Source: Progne subis subis | Taxonomy: Eukaryota; Chordata; Aves; Passeriformes; Hirundinidae | NCBI GenBank assembly: GCA_022316685.1 | Contig: JAKJHU010000083.1 | Span: forward strand, 1,054,001 to 1,118,000 | Reading direction: 5' to 3' | Length of the DNA stretch: 64,000 bases | In this document: positions 22,156 through 33,000 of the stretch, piece after piece | Position numbering within the stretch: the first letter of the stretch is position 1 | Layout: each line of letters begins with the position of its first letter | Notes under the pieces: model-generated | Database searches by the model: none | Told to the model about the DNA's origin: nothing | What the model saw: only the letters and a program-made list of their open reading frames with translations | Program-made: the position numbers and the translations under genes

Positions 22156-23904
22156 AGAATTGTAACTAATTAAAATGCTGTGAAAGAACAAAGTCAAAGT
22201 AACTAGAAACATCCAAATGTATTCCTTTTAAAGAAGGCACTTTAATAGTGGGAGCCAGTCCTGGCGAGCTCAGGGCTGTCATGGGCACTGGGAATCAAAG
22301 CAGATTAGGGCCTGGGATCCTCTGGAAAGCCTCTGTGATGGATTTATCCCATGCAGTGATCTGACCCTGCTGCCTTTAGGCAAAGCATGACCCGGGCTTG
22401 TGGCAGTGGCAGCAAATCAAAGTGGGATGGCAGTGCTGGAAGTGCTCACACTGACCCCAGGAAGTGCAAAGGTTCCTGAAGGAGAGCAGATTTCATAGGG
22501 AAGCTTGGGAAGAGTTCTGCTAATCACTTCCTTAGGGGAGGGACAAGTCCTTGCACGTGTAGAAGAAAAACCGTATCTGCGTGTACGTACCCACATGTGC
22601 ACATATGCATCTCTAAAAGCACCCAAAGAGAGAGCAGCTGCTCTAAAATCCTTCTTGCTCTTTGGTGTACTGTGGAGTTTAATTCCATTCAAAGTTAATC
22701 TCGCGGTGGTTCACTTGAAAACAATACCAATTTTGTACTGCCTCCCACACACCAGATCCACTCCCTTCCTCAGTAATTCTTGTTTGACCTCACAGCTGGT
22801 TCTCCAGAAACTTTCCTCCCGGCTGCCAGATATTTCTATTCAGGAGTTACCCTGAGGAACAGCAGCACATTTCCATGTTCGTCTGCCTTTTGTGTTTGTT
22901 CTGCAGTGAACATAGAGCCTCAAAGCTGGAGGCCTTACTTAATTCAACATTTTGTGTGGATTTGACTTTCTCTCCCATGACTCTGCTTTTTTTGCAGCAC
23001 TCAAGTTCCACCACGGCAGTAAGAAAACTTATGCGGGAATGCTCGTGATTACTTGGAATAAAATTTTTTTTCTTGGGAGCTGTGGAGTTCATTCCTGCAA
23101 AGGACTGAACAGACCAGGGAATGAACCAAACATCTGGGATGATGGCCATAAGGGCTCCATCAAGCTGTTTTTAGTTCAGTTCAGGAAAAGGGAGCAGATC
23201 CTACTCTTTTTGACCTCTTTGTGAGAGGAGCAAGGCCAATGTGAGTACAGAAATAGGGAATCCTCTCAAACCTATTATTAATATTATTATTTTTTTCCCC
23301 TCAAACCCTCATATTATTGTATGACTTAAAATGATGATCCATCAGCTTCCATGGGAAAGGCAGAAGGTGGGATATTCCATGTGTGCCCGTAATTAATAGC
23401 CTTGTAAGGAAAAAATACCTAGACCAGCAGGAGCAGTTTGGAGGTTTTTTAATCCACGTGGTGGAGGACGGAAAAAATCTTATTGTAATGAAGGTATTTC
23501 TGAGGATGTCTGTTATCAGTGGCAAATTCTTTTGTGTGCAAACAGGTCTTGACCCTGCCGAGCCCTAGGGGTGTTTCTCTGGGAGTTTCTGGGTGCAGCT
23601 GTGGGAGCCAGCAATGGGAGAAGGGTTTTATGGCCCAACTCTCTGGTCCCACCCTGCAGACACTCCAGCCCCTAAGGAGTAGAGTAAGCACATCAACAAC
23701 TGGTGGCAGGCAAACAAACCACTCTAAACCTGGATGTCTGATGGGAAAACCTCTCTGGTGCCTTCTCAGAACATGTCCAGAGTGGCAGAGATGCTGTCAA
23801 TCTGTCCTTCATCCCCCACTCTGCAATCCCCATGTCCCCAGAGCTTTGGGCAGCTTTTCCTCCCTGGAGCCTCCCCATCACAGCCCAGCAAAGTTGATTT
23901 TTAG

Positions 23905-23950
23905 CATCCATCCATCCATCCATCCATCCATCCATCCATCTATCCATCTC
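23905..23950 (+). repeat. (ATCC)n microsatellite
   Basis: About eleven tetranucleotide units, nearly perfect, with one interrupted unit near the 3' end. Confidence 0.95.
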
Positions 23951-24539
23951 TCTTCCGTGTATACCCAGAGGAGGGAGGGGAATTTGCTGTATGTCTTGGC
24001 AGGAGTTTTTGGGATGGGTTTTGAGAATCAAAGCTGTGCTGGTTCAGCCTGTGCTTGGATTTCTCCACAGCCAGTGTCTCCCTAGAAATCTTTTGTCTGG
24101 GATTTCTTGCCTGACTGTGTGGAGCAGCCTCTCCCTGTTTTTCAGACTGATGGATGTATTGGTTGCTGCTTGTGGATCTTCTTCGGCATCATCTGCTTTC
24201 ATTAGCATTTTTGAACAATGGAATGAATCAGAATAAATCACAACTAATAGAAATATAGGAACAGTTTATAATTTTGCAAAGCTGAGCTCTCTCAGAGGAG
24301 ATTACGTATTTAAATTGAACAAATACAACTTCATAAATAAACTAAATTAAACATCATCTAATTTTACTTTTGAAGCCAAGCAATTTTAATCCATACTCAG
24401 CTTCTTGTATAAATGTTTCCCAACTCCATTTTGTTCTTTGAAGCATTCTTATTCATATTTAAAAACCAAAAATGTGCCAAATTGAACCACAGTTTTGTAT
24501 ACTGAATAAATGTAAAAGCTTGGGTATATTACGTAATAA

Positions 24540-24930
24540 TCTGAGAGTTGGCAGGAGGGAGTGATTGCGTTTGTGAGCGTCCAAGTAGCGTAAAAATGCT
24601 TAGGCAGAGCCTAATATTTGTCTCTAAAGCTCTCTGACTGATGGCGTGCCTGAAAAATCCTTTTCATAAGTCCCTTATGTATCGTTCAAAAGGAAGCAAT
24701 AGATGATTAGAAATCTATATATTTCCCCAGGGATAATTGATGTAGAAACCGTGGTGCTATGAGCGTTGCCCAGATGGTCTGGATTGTGAGCAAATTCCTG
24801 CTCGTAGATGGAGGGGCTGCTTTACTGCAGAACCAGTTCTTAGCACTGGGAGCATTTCCACCCCGCCAAAAGTGTCACTGTGTGATTGGAAATGTGCTTT
24901 ATCAATCATCTTATTAGACAGGAAGAGCCT
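24540..24930. other. Single-copy segment retaining scattered CpGs
   Basis: Roughly eight CpGs occur in a non-repetitive, moderately AT-rich stretch where flanking DNA has almost none. It has no open frame or splice structure. This is the look of a conserved non-coding element, but conservation cannot be seen from one sequence. Confidence 0.25.
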
Positions 24931-25610
24931 TGAATAAAGAAGAAAAAAAAAAAAAAAAAAAGTGGTAATAAGGTTGAAGAATTCTTGTTAAGTGTTTCAT
25001 ATGATGTTCACAAAGCTGAAATATAATTCCAGTCCACCCTGCATTCAGTCTAACAACCACAATCAAAAGCCATTTTCCAGAAATGCAGTTCTTTATGCAT
25101 GTTCATTCAATCACTACATGCAGTTTGCAGAACTGACCTGTCCAATGACTTCAGGGGCTGAAAATGGTTAACAGTGCTTTTCAAAAATACTTCATTTCTA
25201 AGTAAATTTGGTTTTATAATTTCTAAGAACTAATATTTTGAAGATGGGACAAAACAAGAGAGCTGAAATAAATCTGCATCTTTTTTCCTGGTTTTAATAG
25301 TGAGACATTTATTTATGGAGTTTTTATATAACAGTCAAGGAAAAAAGTCTTACAGGTAAGATTTATTTTCATAATAAAATCACTAAAATGGATGGTTTGG
25401 TTAAAAATTCTGCTTTTCCTACCACACTTAGATTTTTCTGGGAACAGCTGAATATAGTTTTCCCAGCGGTTAAAGTGAGCATTTGCTGTGTGTAGCAACA
25501 ATCGAGTAGAGCTTTGGGATTGTAGATTAAGGAGTATTTGGGGAAGGTGCAGGAGTGAGAAGATGATGCCCAGAGGAGTTTTTGGTGATGATTTCTTAGG
25601 GAGGCTGACC

Positions 25611-26028
25611 TGAAACAGTGATTGGACAGAGCTAGAGAATAAAGTAGATATTTATTGAAAGGCCTTTAGGGTACACCTTGGGCAGGACAAGAGCCTGGCC
25701 AGGGCTGTACCCAAGGTGGACCCAAGATGGTCACAAAATGGACAAACGGTCGTGAGGTCTCACACTTTTATAAAAGTTTTGGTCCATTTGCATTTTGGGG
25801 TTTAATTGTCCAATTCCAGCTTTAGGTTGTGAGGTCCCATCCTCCTCCAGCCCTCCCTCCAGCCACCCTTGTCTGTGCTTTTGGGCTGAAAGTTGTCCTT
25901 GGTGTCCTGCAGGAAAAGGATTTGTTTTGTGTCCCTGCTGCGTGCAGAGAGCTGAGTGACACTGAGTGTGAGCTCAGAGCTGCACCTGGGCAGCACAGAA
26001 TCTGAAATACAGGAAAGATAAAACTTCA
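25611..26028 (-). mobile_element. Solo LTR of an endogenous retrovirus-like element (copy 1)
   Basis: About 420 bp bounded by TG...CA on the plus strand and closely matching 51756-52202. Read on the minus strand it has LTR architecture: a TATAAAAG element (within the palindrome at 25765-25776), then an AATAAA about 110 nt further (complement at 25651-25656), then a short tail. No internal retroviral genes or second nearby LTR were found, so it is best read as a solo LTR. No clear target-site duplication was visible. Confidence 0.7.
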
Positions 26029-26470
26029 GGCACCAGTGGCAGGTGGCTTTGCCGTGGCCCTGGGGGGCTGAGTTTGAGAGCCCCTGGTGGCACAGCCTGT
26101 GGCTGTGCCAGGATGTTCCTGCTGTGGCTCAGAGCTGCTGTGCCAAGCAGTGCCAGCAGGAGCAGCAGGGCAAGGACGCCCTTGGGCACCCTGACTGAGC
26201 AGGCTGCCCATGGGCAGGGGCTGGCTGGCAGCAGTGTTGCTCCTGAGCTGTTCCCTGCCAGGGTGCAGCAGGAAAAGGGGTGCCAGAGGCAGGGCAGGGC
26301 TGGTGGGCGGCTCCCAAGCCATTGGGACAGATTGGGAGGCTGGAATGGCTGGATTTGCTCCTCAGAATGCAGAGTAGCCAGGGAGAAAGTGGGGAAATGT
26401 GGGCTGCTGTTGTTTGTTCCATCTTCTGTCACAAATGAGAGCTCCTGGCTGGGAATTTTTGTCACGTAGC
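26029..26470. other. GC-rich flank of the LTR with open minus-strand frames
   Basis: This stretch is G-rich on the plus strand and adjoins the LTR. A minus-strand frame (26465-25974, 163 codons) includes a strongly hydrophobic run (GVLALLLLLALLGTAAL) and then enters the LTR. Neighbouring frames are also open. The copy at 51.8-52.2 kb lacks this flank, so it need not belong to the element. No conserved retroviral motif is visible. Confidence 0.3.
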
Positions 26471-28119
26471 AAACGACAAAAATGCTCCTGTTGGTTCTAA
26501 ATGCAGGCAGGTGCAGCTGAAGTCCAAGAGAATTGCCACTTCCCTAGTGAAACGTGCAGCCCTGGATGAAGGAAGGTTCCTGAGGATGGTGTGAACACTG
26601 CTGCATTAGTGCTGCTCCACGTTTTCAGGGTGTCCTTGGGGAAGTTTGCAGGGATGGTGAGATGAGAGGATTAGGAGAATGCAGCAAGGAGCGGTTCAAG
26701 AGCTGCACGAAGACATTTTGCAAGTGGAATAGTCTAACAGTCGTGCATCTTAGAAATATCATGAATAATCAAGTACTTGTCCCTAATGATGTTCTGGTGA
26801 CAGGCATGTGCTCTTCAGTCTGAGACCCGTGGAAAGGTCAGCTGCAATGGGAAATGTGTAAAGAACATTAAATGAAAAAGATTTTCTGTAAATAGCACTT
26901 ACTTGATTTTGATAATTCTTGCAAAGAGAAAATTTTGCATAATAAGTTTGGTATATTTTGGTAGTGCCTCTACCCGCAGAGAAAGAAATGTGAGAGCATA
27001 ATTTAATGTAAATTGTCAAAACAATATTTTGACTCTTCTCCTGTGGACTGTAATTGTTCCCTTGCCACCAAACTCCTGTATGCATTCCAGTCTTTATCAA
27101 CATACCTGTTGTTATTAGATCCTATCCATCAACTGTCTGTTAGCTGCAAGAACAGATTTTTGCATATTCAGACCTTCTAAACGTTGCTGACAAATAAAAA
27201 AGGTTGATAAATCCCCGTATTTTTTAACAGACAAAATATAGTCTGACCTTTAGTGGTTTAGTCATCATTACACATAATCAATATATTTATCATTTGAAAG
27301 TGATTCTTCTCAAACAGCTGTTTTTTACAGCATGACAAGGATTTGATATTTAAATAATCAAGGCATGGAAAGTGTGGTGCTGCCTAGGATTCAGACTGAC
27401 ATCTCGGTTTAGAACACTAAATACTATCTTATGCACAAAATGTTAATTATTTTATTAAAATCTGTATGCATGAATCATTTCCTGACACCAGGTAACGTAC
27501 TTACAACTCAAAATAACCTCATTTGAGCAAACATTTCTAATCAAGGGGAAGTGGCCTGGTATGATGCTGTAGGATGGTTTGCTGGGGTTGTGTAAAGAAT
27601 ATTTTTAACTGTGTTTTTGGGGCTTGGTGAGGTTCCTGCAGGAGTTCAGACAAAGCCTCTGGTGAGTGTGGTGCTGGGCGGGGTTGCCTGGTGCCTTTAC
27701 TGGGATCGTGTGGGTAAAACCCAGCAGAAGGGAATGTCAGGATTAGTGTCAGACTGGGATTGTGCCACGGCGATGCTGGGAGCTGTGTGCCTGTGACTCC
27801 TGGTGCCGTGACTGGGAAATGCCATCAGTAGATTGTTCTGGAGCGAAATATTTCATTGACCTTGACACGGTGTCATTTCCCCTGCTTGCTGCCCGGGGGG
27901 GTGCAGATGTGCTGGGGGGCAGGGAGCTGTGCAGAGGGATGAGGACAGCCTGGATCCACAGGCTGAGGACACAGTGTGAGGGACAAGGGTCCTGCACTGG
28001 AGTCACACCAATCCCTGCAGCTCTAGGCTGGGCAGGAGCAGCTGGAAAGGGGGGAAACACCCTGAGGGTGTTTGGGACAGCAGCTGGACACCAGCCCCGG
28101 TGTGCCCAGGTGGGCTGGG
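26471..28119. other. Single-copy sequence without recognised genes
   Basis: AT-rich 26700-27550 with homeodomain-like TAATTA-type strings, then GC-richer from 27600. No exon or repeat is recognised. Confidence 0.5.
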
Positions 28120-28290
28120 TCAGGAATGGGGAGGCCAGGACAGGGCCAGGACCAGGACACAAGGATTGTTCCCCATCCCACAGAAATGGCCCCTGTGGCC
28201 ATTGATGTCCACATCAATGCAAAATTTGTTTCCAAAAATATTTGCTGGGTGCAGCGCGGTTCTGCCATCCGGCTTGAACCGTGCACACAC
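28120..28290 (-). other. Exon-like open segment, minus strand
   Basis: On the minus strand a pyrimidine-rich acceptor ends ATCATCCAG at 28291, followed by an open frame of 56 codons to a TGA at 28122-28120. The first ~35 codons have a protein-like composition (RFKPDGRTALHPANIFGNK, then a FCIDVDING stretch). Four CpGs fall within about 35 bp in an otherwise CpG-poor area. No good donor is seen and I do not recognise the family. It could be a real exon, a decayed one, or chance. Confidence 0.25.
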
Positions 28291-28389
28291 CTGGATGATC
28301 ACATAAAATAAATGAAACAAGGAATTAATCTGGACCCTAAGCCAGCAGAAGCAGCAGGCAGTAGGGAAGGTTATAATTTGTATTGTCCA

Positions 28390-28888
28390 AGTTGGTGCAG
28401 CACCTCCTGGCACTGGGGAGGCACCACCCCAAATCCTGGGGCAGTTCTGGGCCTTGAGGGGCTGGAGCGTGTCCAGGGAAGGGAACGGGGCTGGGGAAGG
28501 GAATGGAGCCCCAGGAGCGGAGCTGGGAAAGGGGCTCAGCCTGGAGAAAAGGAGGCTCAGGGGGAATTTCTGCCTGTGTACAACTCCCTGACAGGAGGGG
28601 ACAGCCGGGGGGGTTGGGCTCTGCTCCCAGGGAACAGGGACAGGAGGAGAGGGAACAGCCTCAGGCTGGGCCAGGGTCAGGGGATAGGGAGAGTCAGGCT
28701 GGGGAATTGAAAAAAAAAAATCACTGAAAGAGTGATCAAACATTGGGAGAGCTGCCCAGGGGAATGGTGGAGTCACCCTTCCTGGTCATTTTCAAAACAC
28801 ATCTAGATGTGGCACTTGGGGATGTGGTTGGGTGGTGATAACTCTTGGATTCGCTGCTCTCCGAGGGCTTTTCCAACCTAAACTGTTC
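28390..28888 (+). mobile_element. CR1 LINE, 3' ~500 bp
   Basis: The order follows the CR1 3' region: a gctggagcgtgtccagggaag block, a CTCAGCCTGGAGAAAAGGAG block (end of ORF2, frame SLEKRRLRG), a caactccctgacaggagg block, a gaggga-acagcctca block, a gctgcccagggga-tggtggagtcaccctt block, and a final gcttttccaacctaaactgttctat tail. It is 5'-truncated with internal substitutions and a short A-run, and is not functional. Confidence 0.88.
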
Positions 28889-30039
28889 TATCCTGTTCTG
28901 GAGAAAATGTTCCCAAAGCTGAGTCAAAGTGGAAATCCTAATGGTAAGCTGAGTCAGAATATTTTTTTAAGCGATCCCTTAACCCTGGGGCCTCTCCAAA
29001 ACCTTCATTCATTCTGGGATATCATATCTCAGATTTTGATCCTTAATATGTGCTACAGAGGAATAGATATCATTGACAGCACTTGGCAGTGTCCTACATA
29101 ATAATTAGGATCATGACCAGTAAATTAATCAGAGGTTAAAGAAAAAACTCCCAAACCTGAGTTTATTAGAATTGCTTATTTTTATGTGAATTTTTAATTA
29201 GGTTTATCTAAAGCATCTCCCCCTTTATTTTCATGTATCATTTACTGTTTGTTATGCCATGTTTTTGCAATTGTATCTGTTTCCCAGAGTTTTAACCTAA
29301 ATTATTTTTATTTAACTTCAATTATCTTTGCAGTGCAGCTACCCTAGATGAGGCATTGGACATAGATGTGTCCAGTGCATATTAACAAAAACAACCAAAA
29401 TAATCCTGAGTGACAGGTTTGCAGGTTATCCATAACAAAAAAGATATGTTAAAGAAACTTAATGAAGGAGACAAAGGGAAATAACTTTGTATTTTAGGTT
29501 TATCTCTAAATTGAAGAGAACCAGCACGGCTGGAGTTCATTTCATGTGATTCCTAAAAAGTTCTTGTAATGTCATTTGCTGTTCATTGCCTTTCATTGCA
29601 GCTTTTCTGTGGTAATGATGAAAGTTTGGGCAGTGATTTGGTTTGGAGTGGCTGGGCCTGTTTGAATATTGTGACCAGCCCCACCCTGCTGGTTTTGAGA
29701 AGTTTGTGTGTGTGTGTGCAGTCTGCACATTAAATAAATCCAGCCTGTAAACAGATACCAGGGAATAGGGAAGGGACTGGATCTTGTGGGGTCAGGAACC
29801 CGTCAGAGATGGGATCAAACACAGAGCCATTGGCTATCTGCTATTTATATAGTATATTTATTTATATTTATATAGTATAGAGACATTGGGTGCCGACAGA
29901 GGGATGGAAGTGTTTGCTACCTAGAAAATAAAAGGATCCTCCATCCTGAGTTGCACTGGGAGTTCTTAGGGATTTCTGTTTTATCGAACTCTTTTTTTCA
30001 GGTGCTGAAGGACTCCTTTTCCCTTTAAAGCAGGTGTTT

Positions 30040-30088
<49 letters not shown>

Positions 30089-33000
30089 TAAAGTGGAGCT
30101 GTGAGAAATAATTTGGATATGGTCTTAGAGGTATCACTTCTCTGCATGTGAAGATCTTCCAAAGTTCCACACAGAGTTTGAAATCCACTCAAGACTTTTC
30201 ATGTGTTTGCTCTTGGGTTTTACCCTTTCCTGAATGTTTGGATATATATAATATATTCCTAGTAAAGACAAAGAAATTCTAATTACCTTTAAAACACATG
30301 TGAGCTGGCTATTGGATACCTTTTCAAAGTTATTTCTTTTCAACAGCACTTTCTAAACAAAAAAATATCACTACCACATGCATTTCAGCTATGGAAAAAA
30401 CCTGTGGAAAACCAACTGGGCAAATAATAATGGACTTTTGGATCATTCTCCAGATGAGACATTTAATTTCATGCAAATTGAGACTTACAGCCTTTGAGAA
30501 TATAGTTTATTACAGAGGTAGCAGATTAATCTATTTTTCTTTTCTTTGACCTTGATTGTATTTATGTTCTGCTTCAGTTAACTCAGTTCTTAGGAGCTCA
30601 AGCAAATGGTAATAATTCTTCCAGTGTCACATTTCATCTCATGTTTTACTCTTCTCTTTGTTTTCCTTTCAAAAAGGTCTCTTTCTTGTGCTTACAAAGA
30701 TTTAACTCGAAATTGAATTTTAAAATACGGGACAGTCCTCAAAATCCAATTTAATCCAAGTTTTGTATAGCCAGTAGATGACAGAGAAAAGAGAAAACCC
30801 AGAATATATGTTGGAGACAGAACAGGGAATTCTCTAAAGCTATTTTTAATATTTGTTTTAAGATATATGTATATGTATATGTATGCAGATATTTTTGAAA
30901 ATGAGAAGCATGGATAAGGATAGGCAATACCTTATGAAGGTTTGAGCACAGGTAATTTATAAGAGAATATTGAATAACTCTGCTTGGCCGACTTTGAGCA
31001 CTGAGTCTTGCACTCTCAACATTCCAAAAACATTTCATGTCTGTGTGTGTATTTATATTTACAAATATGTGTAAAAACTTTGGGTTTTTTTTTAAGGAAT
31101 GCTTTCTGAATTACCTGACCTGCCTTGAGGTGTGAGTGTTTTATTGGAAGTTGATTTAAACATTAACCAGCTAAAATCAGAACGAAATATTAAGCAAAAT
31201 CTTGTTTAGCAAAGTGGTGTAACTCCACCAGCCACCATTGTTGTGCCATTTTTTATTTTATTTATTTTTAATTTTTAATAGACGGGAATGAGGTTGTAAA
31301 CAGCAGAATTTGTCCTGAACTGGCTTCAGTGCTGCCACCTGAACTTATTTTAGGGGCTGGGGCTGCAGCAGTTTTGTGTCTCTATTTGAGTGCAGCAAGG
31401 CTGTGTTTGGGCAGGCGGAGCTTTCACGGCAGCCTGCAAAGATTTTGGTGATGCAAACCTTTGACAGATTCCCCAGGGAAGGACTTGTGGGTGAAAATAT
31501 AGTGATAAGTTGTCATGCACTTATTTGGAGTTTAAAAGGCTGAAAAAACATCTTTGGGAGAAGAGAGGGATTTTCTTAAGGAAGGAGACTTTAAAAGGTC
31601 TTGGCGGTTTCTTCTCTCAGTTCCCACTCTGTGACAGCTGCTGCTCAGCAATTTTCTTACTTTGTTTAGTCTTGATGAGAAGTGACAGGGATTTCTTGGC
31701 TTTTTTTTTTTTTTTTAATTATTAATTAATTTTAAAAATGTTTGTTTGTTTGTTTTAATTTTATTTATTCCTTTTGAGCATGAGCCAAAAAGAGTTGGTG
31801 CTTCTGAATGCCATGAAAATCAGTGTGGGAAGGAGCAGGCGATGCAGAGAGTTTGGTTGGGGTTCTGATACTGTAGATTTTTCATTACTTCATATCAGGT
31901 CTCTATACTCAGTTAAGGGTTAAAGGCTGATTAGGCAAATGGGGTGGGTAAACCAGCCTGGAAAATCTAAATAAGATAACAGAGTGCTCCAAACTGCAGC
32001 TAAGCAGAGTCTTGTCCATTGAAACCAAAGCTGAGGGAGCTGTTTGGCTTTAATTAACTTGCTGAAGCTCCATCCAGAGTTTCCCTGTTACCAATCACAT
32101 TACTGTCTTTCGGCTTATGAGAGAAGCATTCAGAATATTTCAATAGTAGTTCTGTTTCTTTTGTATTTTTATCTGTGGTTTGTGCTCAGTGTGCTGGTTT
32201 GACACAGCTGTTATTTCACATAAACACGTGGCTGAACAAGTTGCTTTACAAGCAAAGCAGCTTCTGAAATTGCTTGGAAGAACCTCTGGGATACTTTTCC
32301 ATCAGTATCCGTGCTGATGACTTGTGTTCCTTCTCATCAGACCCAGAGAGGGATTCAAATATTCAGGACAGTTGTCAGACCTGAAAATTTGTGAGTTCCT
32401 TCCCCTCCATGAACTTGGTTGTAACATGGAAATGAATTTGAGATTTTTCAGGGGAAGTGGGGATGGGCAGAGTCCCGTCTCCTGTCCTGGGGAGAGCAGG
32501 TTGGGCTGCAAGGGAAAAGATCAAGGAAACTTGCTTTGTGAGCAGAAGCTCTAATTTTGCCAGTGTATTGACAGTAAAACCCAGGCATCATCTACAGTGA
32601 AATGTCAGCACTGTGCTGCAGAAAATCTCCTGGAATTCTTACAGATGGTCTGTGCTTGGCAGTGCTAAATGCAGAAGTGTTCAGTGCTTTCAGATCCACA
32701 TTCATATGTGGATATCAGACAGAGTTCACTGGTTAAAAATGGGAAACATCCCAAACGATGCTAGTTATGCTAGACCCCTAATATTTAATTTAACTGTGCA
32801 TTACTTCAGTTGTTACAGTATCAGCAAATAAAATAATCACTTATGAAACAGTTTTGCAGCAGATGACCGAAATGTTTTATTGCTCAATACCAATCACTGG
32901 ATTAGGAAAATGGATTACAACTGTGAGTAATGAGTTCCTAAAGCCCCTGAATGATATGATTTCTGCAAATGTCTGCTTGATTTCATTAACCTTGAGCATT

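Larger units (their letters stand above)
22156..25610. other. About 3.4 kb without recognised genes
   Basis: It holds the ATCC microsatellite and the CpG-bearing single-copy segment listed separately, and an A19 run near 24943. No interspersed repeat is recognised elsewhere. Confidence 0.5.

Noticed and set aside
25600..26040. Target-site duplication for LTR copy 1
   Set aside because: The flanks (GACC and GGCACC sides) show no convincing direct repeat. The exact ends are uncertain.
28120..28776. 218-codon minus-strand ORF as one protein
   Set aside because: About 60 percent is antisense to a CR1. Only the exon-like end near 28120-28290 is kept as a candidate.
29333..29385. Acceptor-like site followed by a short open frame ending TAA
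   Set aside because: Composition is suggestive but no donor or polyadenylation signal accompanies it. Such acceptors are common by chance.
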